From positions 1-22,404 of the forward strand of contig CALIUX010000029.1 in NCBI GenBank assembly GCA_938048505.1: a stretch of 22,404 nt of DNA. Reading direction: 5' to 3'. This document shows, piece after piece, positions 17,163 through 22,404 of the stretch; the first letter of the stretch is position 1, and the number at the start of each line of letters is the position of its first letter. The notes below the pieces were generated by a model. The model did no database searches. It was not told where the DNA came from and worked only from the letters and a program-made list of their open reading frames with translations. Source of the stretch: an uncultured Pseudomonadales bacterium (lineage in GTDB: Bacteria; Pseudomonadota; Gammaproteobacteria; Pseudomonadales; Cellvibrionaceae). Made by a program: the position numbers and the translations under genes.

Positions 17163-17282
17163 GTAGCTTAAAATATATTACGAGCTACTACAGCAAAGTA
17201 ACAATCTTTTGGCTCATGCCAACCTCAGCCACTATAAAGAGTGGCAGCCCCTGCAGTGTATGACTCAGGGGCTTTATTTTTT
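17163..17282 (+). ncRNA. Candidate small RNA or structured 3' region downstream of rmf
   Basis: Four hairpins follow one another: GTAGCT/AGCTAC (17163-17188), TTGGC-TCAT-GCCAA (17209-17222), GCCACT/AGTGGC (17228-17245, 6-nt loop) and, with no gap, AGCCCCTG/CAGGGGCT (17246-17273) plus a T run. A TATATT at 17174-17179 could serve as -10 for a transcript of about 95 nt starting near 17187, but no -35 is evident. If so, the first hairpin would be outside the RNA. The alternative is that this is the far 3' end of the rmf mRNA, 240-360 nt after its stop. No known small RNA family was recognised. Nothing else was seen in 16924-17162, which is AT-rich, or in 17283-17406 beyond two GGCGCC palindromes (17283-17288, 17335-17340). 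Confidence 0.4.
17246..17282 (+). terminator. Intrinsic terminator downstream of rmf
   Basis: AGCCCCTG (17246-17253) pairs over 8 bp with CAGGGGCT (17266-17273), with a 12-nt loop, followed by TTATTTTTT. It reads on the plus strand; on the minus strand no T run follows. It ends either the rmf transcript or the candidate small RNA. Confidence 0.8.
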
Positions 17283-17406
17283 GGCGCCACTTTTTGATTT
17301 ATGCTTAGAGACCCTTAAAAGGCTTTTCATTTAGGGCGCCGCGAATAACGCAAAAATGGATCGTACATAGCGTTATCAACAAGCACCCCAGCTATTAGAG
17401 TGATGA

Positions 17407-19074
17407 CTATAATGTCTTCAAAAACTCTAGCAAATCTAACCTATCAGCTTCACTCAAATATGTACCATACAAATGACCTGAATTACGGTTTCCATCTAAG
17501 CGTGTATCGAAGTGAAAAAGACCTTCTTGGTAAGCACTCACATATCCTACTTTAATAGGATCAAAATATTGATTGCCAACACCAAAAGTAACGGATCGTT
17601 CTGCTGGCGGCAATAATAATTCATATAAGTTTGGCACAGAGCCATTATGTAAAAAAGGCGACGTTGCCCAGATACCTGCCAAAGGGCGAGCTTTATAACC
17701 GACTGTCAATGGCGGTGGTGTATAATCTGGAGCATTTACTCTAAAACCAGAATAAAGAGCACGCTGCGATGGCGTGAGGGCAGGATCTTGTGTAAACAAC
17801 GAACCCACTAAAGCCTCTACGATTTTACTTAAGAACGTTGCACCAAAAGCCTGGGGTTGATCATCCACTAAACCTGACAATAGTCCGGTTTGGATTGGTA
17901 TTGGACTAAAAATATTTTGAAGCGTACTTGGATCCGTTCCCACTTCGGCAACAGGGATATTTTTAGTTTGAATAAACTGCTTTCCAAATGCATTGTGCTC
18001 TGCAGGCGTTAATGGATAAACACCAGCCTCATTCTTCAGAGAATGGCACCCTTCACAGCTATAGCCCGTTTCATCAACGGTGCTATATATGATACGACCT
18101 CGCTCCGCCGCTTGCCGATCAATAGCACCCAAAATATCTTCCGGCCATTGTGGTGCCGTCAATTCTCTTACCCACTGCTCCATTAAAAAAATATTTTTAC
18201 GGCGTATTGAATTTTTAAATAAAGTTTCTGGGTTTTTAAGATCTAACCGCCCTAAAACCCCTAAAACTTGGCCTGCATTTCTAGCAAAAGGATTATCAGC
18301 ATTACCCGCCCACTGGACTCGATCCAATTCTGGAGTATCCCATAAGAAAGGGTAACTCACTGGCGCGGTAGATAATGAAAAATTTTCTTCTACTCCTAGG
18401 TCCTGCTGAAAGACTTCATTCCTAATACCACCAAAAGCATCGACGCGGCCAAAACCAGGCAGATGATCTTCTGAAACACCCCGCATGATAATGCCGTCAA
18501 GCTCCTCAATGCTAATGGCCATTTGATCGCGCAGCGTACGGCGATTTTTATATTTATAAACGCCGAGCTTGCTAGCAAAGCGCGTAAACTTTTTAGGCTT
18601 TTCTAATGTAGCATTAAGCCCGTTACGAACCGTTTTGATTAGCGCAATAAAATCACCCAACCCTGGAGCACCATCAATGCGGACAACACGATCACCATAA
18701 ATCATTTGTGCAGTATGGCACGCAGCGCAGTTCACACCGATCCAATCGCCCGTTTCCGGGTCAGCATCCTTAACAAAACCTACCGGCAACCCATCGGGGT
18801 TCACTTCGGGGTCTGGCGTATAATCTGGCAAATAACCTAGCGCCATAATCGCTTCATGCGAAGAAATAAGCAGTTGGCTATTGGCTTTTTCTAAAGCCAA
18901 AAACCAATCATAAGGAATTAGCTGGCTACCTTGAGACGTGGTATAAAACTTCTCTCTTAATTTATTCTCTTCCGTCCAATTTTGTTCTAAGTATTCAGGT
19001 TCACCCGTACACCCAACCAAAGCAATACAAACTGCCAAACCAGTCAGCATTTTACTCAAAAATACGCTTCTCAC
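17407..19074 (-). CDS. RoxA-like di-heme c-type cytochrome lipoprotein
   Basis: An exported 555-residue protein with a lipoprotein signal (hydrophobic AVCIALVGC, lipobox LVGC, Cys22) and two haem c sites, CAACH (116-120) and CEGCH (340-344). Sequence between and after them, such as GFGRVDAFGGIRN, SYPFLWDTPELDRVQWAGN, PLAGIWATSPFLHNGSVP and FDPIKVGYVS, resembles the branch of di-haem cytochrome c peroxidase-like proteins that contains the rubber oxygenases RoxA and RoxB. Characterised members are longer and secreted; most homologues have no known substrate, so polyisoprene cleavage should not be assumed. The GTG start at 19074 has a good GAGG site with a 7-nt spacer; an ATG at 19050 is the alternative. 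It stands alone, with a 450-bp gap upstream and no maturation genes nearby. Membrane-anchored redox or oxygenase function is the inference. Confidence 0.85.
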   Translation of the reverse strand: MRSVFLSKMLTGLAVCIALVGCTGEPEYLEQNWTEENKLREKFYTTSQGSQLIPYDWFLALEKANSQLLISSHEAIMALGYLPDYTPDPEVNPDGLPVGFVKDADPETGDWIGVNCAACHTAQMIYGDRVVRIDGAPGLGDFIALIKTVRNGLNATLEKPKKFTRFASKLGVYKYKNRRTLRDQMAISIEELDGIIMRGVSEDHLPGFGRVDAFGGIRNEVFQQDLGVEENFSLSTAPVSYPFLWDTPELDRVQWAGNADNPFARNAGQVLGVLGRLDLKNPETLFKNSIRRKNIFLMEQWVRELTAPQWPEDILGAIDRQAAERGRIIYSTVDETGYSCEGCHSLKNEAGVYPLTPAEHNAFGKQFIQTKNIPVAEVGTDPSTLQNIFSPIPIQTGLLSGLVDDQPQAFGATFLSKIVEALVGSLFTQDPALTPSQRALYSGFRVNAPDYTPPPLTVGYKARPLAGIWATSPFLHNGSVPNLYELLLPPAERSVTFGVGNQYFDPIKVGYVSAYQEGLFHFDTRLDGNRNSGHLYGTYLSEADRLDLLEFLKTL

Positions 19075-19186
19075 TACGTTACCTCATAATCTAATATTGC
19101 GTAGCGTTCAGCGTAGATCCAATTAATCACAAAGACTATTCTTTAATAATTAAAGTATTGAAAAAAACGGGGAAAGGACATCAAAA

Positions 19187-19264
19187 AAGAAACAATAAGA
19201 CACTAGATGACTTTATATCAAACCTGAAAACATTTATTTCATACAAAGTCATCAATTGTTTCTT
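19187..19264. repeat. Nested inverted repeat upstream of the cytochrome gene
   Basis: Outer arms AAGAAACAAT (19187-19196) and ATTGTTTCTT (19255-19264) pair over 10 bp. Inner arms GATGACTTT (19206-19214) and AAAGTCATC (19245-19253) pair over 9 bp. A third small stem TGAAA/TTTCA (19225-19229, 19237-19241) lies in the loop. A 9-bp direct repeat ACACTAGAT (19200-19208 and 19270-19278) overlaps it. It lies 110-190 bp upstream of the cytochrome start. No ORF covers it. The rest of the 19075-19462 gap is AT-rich without a recognisable gene. Confidence 0.7.
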
Positions 19265-19462
19265 ATGAAACACTAGATTATGAATCAAATAACAGAGCTT
19301 ATTTTTCACTCTTCATACGACCGAAAACTTCGATTCAACAATAAGCAATTATCAAAAAACCAGAAAGCAAGCCAGAAAGCCTCAACGAAACAGCTGCGCA
19401 CAACTCCAAATAAAGGCGTTGCTCAGAAAAACATCAAGTTCAGCGGAGTATTATAAAAAAAC

Positions 19463-19501
19463 AAAAAAGGGCAAGAAGATTAACCTTCTTGCCCTTTTTT
19501 T
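19463..19501 (-). terminator. Strong terminator closing the thrS-infC-rpmI-rplT operon
   Basis: GGGCAAGAAG (19469-19478) and CTTCTTGCCC (19485-19494) form a 10-bp stem with a 6-nt loop, flanked by six A and seven T. The A/T flanks make it work in both directions, but only the rplT transcript arrives, 25 nt after its stop codon. Confidence 0.92.
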
Positions 19502-19525
19502 AAAAAACAAATTAACAGTTGCAGC

Positions 19526-19885
19526 TTATGCCGCCAATGCTTCTTTTGCTTTCTCAACAATCACTGCAAAAGCTGGCTTGTCATGAACAGCTAAATCAGC
19601 CAATACGCGGCGATCTAGAGCAATGTTAGCTTTTTTAAGGCCAGCGATTAAGCGGCTGTAGCTCAAACCTTCTGAACGCGATTGCGCATTGATTCGAGTG
19701 ATCCAAAGCGCACGGAAGTTACGCTTCTTAACACGACGGTCACGGTAAGCGTACTGACCTGCTTTAATGACGGCCTGCTTAGCTACACGAAAAATACGCG
19801 AACGCGCACCGTAATAACCTTTTGCAGCTTTTAATATTTTTTTGTGACGGCGGCTAGCCTGAACACCACGTTTTACACGTGCCAT
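19526..19885 (-). CDS. rplT: 50S ribosomal protein L20
   Basis: Early-assembly protein of the large subunit that binds 23S rRNA; in E. coli it also represses translation of rpmI and rplT. The 119-residue product starts [20 protein letters not shown] and contains [31 protein letters not shown] and [12 protein letters not shown], all diagnostic for L20. The ATG has a GAGGA site with a 7-nt spacer. rpmI ends 40 bp upstream. The usual next gene, pheS, is absent; a terminator follows within 25 nt. Confidence 0.99.
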   Translation of the reverse strand: MARVKRGVQASRRHKKILKAAKGYYGARSRIFRVAKQAVIKAGQYAYRDRRVKKRNFRALWITRINAQSRSEGLSYSRLIAGLKKANIALDRRVLADLAVHDKPAFAVIVEKAKEALAA

Positions 19886-19925
19886 AGAAAATTCCTCAGA
19901 ATATAAAAATGAAAACTGCTAAAAC

Positions 19926-20120
19926 TTAGCAAGACCTAAACATACGATCTACCAACGGCGCATCGGCTGCATTGAGTACGTTAGTACCACGCAATTGACG
20001 CTTACGCTTAGTTGTCATTTTTGTAAGGATATGGCTCTTGTTAGCGTGCTTGTGCTTGTAACCTGCAGCCGTTTTTTTGAAGCGCTTTGCAGCACCACTA
20101 TGTACTTTAGCTTTTGACAT
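19926..20120 (-). CDS. rpmI: 50S ribosomal protein L35
   Basis: Small basic protein of the large ribosomal subunit. The 64 residues include [40 protein letters not shown] and a C-terminal VDRMF, as expected for L35. A GGAG with a 7-nt spacer precedes the ATG. It lies between infC (144 bp upstream) and rplT, in the conserved order, and in E. coli its start is the target of L20 autoregulation. Confidence 0.98.
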   Translation of the reverse strand: MSKAKVHSGAAKRFKKTAAGYKHKHANKSHILTKMTTKRKRQLRGTNVLNAADAPLVDRMFRSC

Positions 20121-20264
20121 GATAAATCTCCAAAACCTATAAATAGGCTCTTTAGTTTCTTAATGAAAGCGGTAAGGCAGCTAAAAAGCCCTGGCCGCTT
20201 CTTCTCAACAAAAAATAACTATTTCATTAAATAGCCAGCTCATTAAGCCGACAATTCGAAACAG
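20121..20264 (-). promoter_or_regulatory. infC-rpmI leader with two hairpins, candidate L20 control site
   Basis: Reading the minus strand, an AT-rich hairpin CTATTT-AATG-AAATAG (20219-20234) is followed by TTATTTTTT. Next comes an irregular hairpin with AAGCGG/CCGCTT as outer stem (20167-20172 with 20195-20200) and AGGGC/GCCTT as inner stem. It ends 27 nt before the rpmI ribosome site. In E. coli L20 binds an irregular helix and a pseudoknot upstream of rpmI; the second hairpin is a fitting candidate by position, though I cannot show the L20 recognition details. Confidence 0.4.
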
Positions 20265-20810
20265 TTATTTTTTCTTTTTAGGGGCAATAACCATAATAAG
20301 CTGACGCCCTTCCATTTTGGCATGCTGCTCAACGGTACCCATTTCTTCCAAGTCTTTGGCAATGCGGTGCATCATCTCCATACCTAACTCTTGGTGGGCG
20401 AGCTCACGACCACGGTAACGTAACGAAACCTTAGCCTTGTCCCCCTGCTCTAAAAAGCGTGTTAACGCTCTCAATTTCACTTGATAATCGCCATCTTCTG
20501 TACCGGGGCGAAATTTCATCTCTTTAATCTGTTGCTGCTTTTGTTTCTTTTTGGCAGCAGCTTTTTGCTTTTTCAGCTCAAAGAGATGCTTACCATAATC
20601 CATGATCTTACAAACAACGGGCTCGGCATCAGGTGCAATTGCCACGAGATCTAAGGTCTCTGAACGGGCAGCTGCTAACGCTTCTTCTAGCGTAACAATG
20701 CCGACTTGCTCGCCGCTTGAACCGACTAGCCTTACTTCTGATGCTTCAATTTGATCATTGATTGCTGCCTTCTTTTGGCGGCCTTTTCCGTTGCTTGCAC
20801 GATTATTAAT
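20265..20810 (-). CDS. infC: Translation initiation factor IF-3, AUU start
   Basis: Binds the 30S subunit, blocks subunit joining and proofreads the start codon and initiator tRNA. From the ATT at 20810 the product has 181 residues (E. coli 180). [19 protein letters not shown] opens the N-domain, MDYGKHLFE leads into the lysine-rich linker, then [16 protein letters not shown] and [19 protein letters not shown] form the C-domain, ending APKKKK. A GGAG lies 9 nt before this ATT. The open frame to an ATG at 20867 would add a hydrophobic, cysteine-rich stretch unlike any IF-3, and no other ATG/GTG fits. An ATT at 20816 is too near the ribosome site. A rare AUU start is the known basis of IF-3 autoregulation. 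thrS ends 95 bp upstream. Confidence 0.97.
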   Translation of the reverse strand: MNNRASNGKGRQKKAAINDQIEASEVRLVGSSGEQVGIVTLEEALAAARSETLDLVAIAPDAEPVVCKIMDYGKHLFELKKQKAAAKKKQKQQQIKEMKFRPGTEDGDYQVKLRALTRFLEQGDKAKVSLRYRGRELAHQELGMEMMHRIAKDLEEMGTVEQHAKMEGRQLIMVIAPKKKK

Positions 20811-20905
20811 GGTAATACTCTCCGAGTCGGTAAAAATAAGGGCAAAAACGCAAATACAGCAAAACACCGCCTCTTACATACTAAGAAGAAACGGTATATT
20901 GGCAA

Positions 20906-22404
20906 TTAGTCTTGTATGCGCCCTCTGCGCGCCACTGCTTGTGCTAGCGTCTGCTCAAACACGTCTAGCGGCAATGTGCCGAGGTCTTTACCCTGCCAGG
21001 TACGCACAGTCACTGTGTTATCGATCACTTCTTGATCACCAACAACAAGCAGGTACGGTATGCGCGAAATTGTATGTTCACGAATTTTAAAGCCGATCTT
21101 CTCATTTCTCAAGTCGGCAAAGGCTCTAAAGCCACTACTTTGCAGGTTTTTTTCAATTTTTGTCGCATATTCCGCCTGACGGTCGGTAATATTCATGATT
21201 ACCGCCTGCTCGGGCGCCAACCACGCAGGGAAAGCGCCTTCGTAGTTTTCAATCAATATGCCTATAAAGCGCTCGAAAGAGCCCAAAATAGCACGATGCA
21301 GCATGACCGGAGTCTGGCGTGAGCCATCTTCAGCAACATATTGCGCACCTAATCGACCCGGCATTGAAAAATCTACCTGAACTGTACCGCACTGCCACAC
21401 ACGCCCAATGCAGTCTTTCAGAGAAAACTCGATTTTAGGCCCGTAAAACGCCCCTTCACCAGGAAGGTACTCAAACGCCAGGCCTTTAGCATCTAACGCA
21501 TCAGCCAAAGCTTTTTCAGACTTATCCCAAACTTCATCACTGCCTACACGCTGCTCTGGACGAGTTGAAAGGCGAATAATGACATCTTCAAACCCAAAGT
21601 CAGCATAGACTTGGTAAAGCAAATCCGTAAATGTTGAAACTTCGTCTTGAATTGCCTCTTCTGAACAGAAAATATGCGCATCATCCTGTACAAAGCCTCG
21701 TACACGCATAATACCCTGCAACGAACCTGACGCTTCATTACGGTGACAGCAACCAAACTCCGCTAAACGCAGCGGCAAGTCACGGTAGCTCTTAAGGCCC
21801 TGATTAAAAACCTGCACATGGCATGGGCAATTCATGGGCTTAACAGCAAAATCACGCTCTTCTGATTCAACCGTAAACATCCCTTCGCGAAACTTATCCC
21901 AGTGTCCTGACTTTTCCCATAGCGTACGATCAACGATTTGCGGCGTTTTGATTTCTCTATAGCCGTTTAAGCGCTGCACTTCGCGCATGTACTTTTCGAG
22001 CTCACTATAAATAGTCCAACCGCGCGGATGCCAAAACACCATGCCAGGTGCTTCTTCCTGCAAATGAAAGAGATCCAGCTTTTTACCTATTTTACGATGA
22101 TCACGCTTAGCGGCTTCCTCCATCAATTTAAGGTGCGCTTTGAGAGCCTTTTTGTCACCAAATGCAATGCCATAAATACGCTGAAGCATCTTTTTATCAG
22201 AGTCACCACGCCAATAAGCGCCGGATACACGCGTCAGTTTAAAATGATGGCAAAAGCCCATATGCGGCACATGTGGGCCACGGCACATATCCATGTATTC
22301 TTCGTGATGGTACAAGCCTGGGCGATCATCCTGTGCAATATCTTGATCTAAAATCTCAATTTTATACTGCTCGCCGCGAGCCTCAAACGCGTCACGCGCC
22401 TCTT
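20906..22404 (-). CDS. thrS: Threonyl-tRNA synthetase, lacking its N-terminal part (cut by window edge)
   Basis: Charges tRNA-Thr, with editing of serine. The frame is open to the window edge and yields 498 residues; compared with 642 in E. coli about 145 are missing, that is the TGS domain and part of the editing domain. Visible parts include [11 protein letters not shown] of the editing domain, the class II catalytic core with [10 protein letters not shown] (zinc Cys), QDDAHIFC (zinc His) and [20 protein letters not shown] (zinc His and motif 3), and the C-terminal anticodon-binding domain ending in [13 protein letters not shown]. It is the first gene of the thrS-infC-rpmI-rplT operon. In E. 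coli it represses its own translation through an operator beyond this window. Confidence 0.98.
   Translation of the reverse strand, partial: EARDAFEARGEQYKIEILDQDIAQDDRPGLYHHEEYMDMCRGPHVPHMGFCHHFKLTRVSGAYWRGDSDKKMLQRIYGIAFGDKKALKAHLKLMEEAAKRDHRKIGKKLDLFHLQEEAPGMVFWHPRGWTIYSELEKYMREVQRLNGYREIKTPQIVDRTLWEKSGHWDKFREGMFTVESEERDFAVKPMNCPCHVQVFNQGLKSYRDLPLRLAEFGCCHRNEASGSLQGIMRVRGFVQDDAHIFCSEEAIQDEVSTFTDLLYQVYADFGFEDVIIRLSTRPEQRVGSDEVWDKSEKALADALDAKGLAFEYLPGEGAFYGPKIEFSLKDCIGRVWQCGTVQVDFSMPGRLGAQYVAEDGSRQTPVMLHRAILGSFERFIGILIENYEGAFPAWLAPEQAVIMNITDRQAEYATKIEKNLQSSGFRAFADLRNEKIGFKIREHTISRIPYLLVVGDQEVIDNTVTVRTWQGKDLGTLPLDVFEQTLAQAVARRGRIQD

Noticed and set aside
17283..17340. Two GGCGCC palindromes 52 bp apart after the rmf terminator
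   Set aside because: Six-base self-complementary words; the sequence between them does not form a convincing extended stem.

Overview
The window looks like ordinary chromosome from a marine-type gammaproteobacterium, probably of the Cellvibrio/Saccharophagus/Teredinibacter kind. This is inferred from three things. The housekeeping blocks are gammaproteobacterial (hda with a DUF2066 gene next to purMN, rlmL next to rmf, thrS-infC-rpmI-rplT). The ribosome modulation factor has a Pseudomonas-like C-terminal tail. A secreted protease carries a long poly-serine linker between carbohydrate-binding-type domains, a habit typical of that group. No phage, IS element, tRNA, rRNA or CRISPR array was seen.

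Layout. Positions 1-2830 (minus strand) hold the N-terminal part of tilS, hda (DnaA-inactivating partner of the clamp) and a secreted DUF2066 protein. From 3095 the plus-strand pair purM-purN encodes two steps of IMP synthesis. It meets a minus-strand cryptochrome-DASH gene tail to tail with an 11-bp overlap. Positions 6181-7884 form a visibly AT-rich accessory stretch. It holds a two-gene unit: a small protein with an L,D-transpeptidase-like H-x-G/S-D-G-C signature, overlapped by 4 nt by a lipoprotein gene. A plus-strand secreted subtilisin with two malectin-like domains (7885-10308) follows, under its own promoter and ending in a terminator whose loop holds six tandem 14-15 bp repeats.

Positions 10486-15898 (minus strand) carry a Gfo/Idh/MocA oxidoreductase directly behind uvrB, and the fused rRNA methyltransferase rlmL. 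An 820-bp gap separates rlmL from the divergent rmf (16720-16923). Downstream of rmf four successive hairpins end in a strong intrinsic terminator, a good candidate for a small RNA. A minus-strand RoxA-like di-heme cytochrome lipoprotein (17407-19074) comes next. Its upstream gap contains a nested inverted repeat.

The right end (19463-22404, minus strand) is the translation operon thrS (5' end outside the window), infC with an AUU start, rpmI and rplT. It closes with a strong terminator; the pheST genes that usually follow rplT in gammaproteobacteria are not there.

Most of the window is housekeeping. The parts worth a second look are the transpeptidase-like/lipoprotein pair, the repeat-filled terminator, the candidate small RNA after rmf, the nested inverted repeat before the cytochrome gene, and the protease control region. 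Nothing here can be proved to be a new system from sequence alone.
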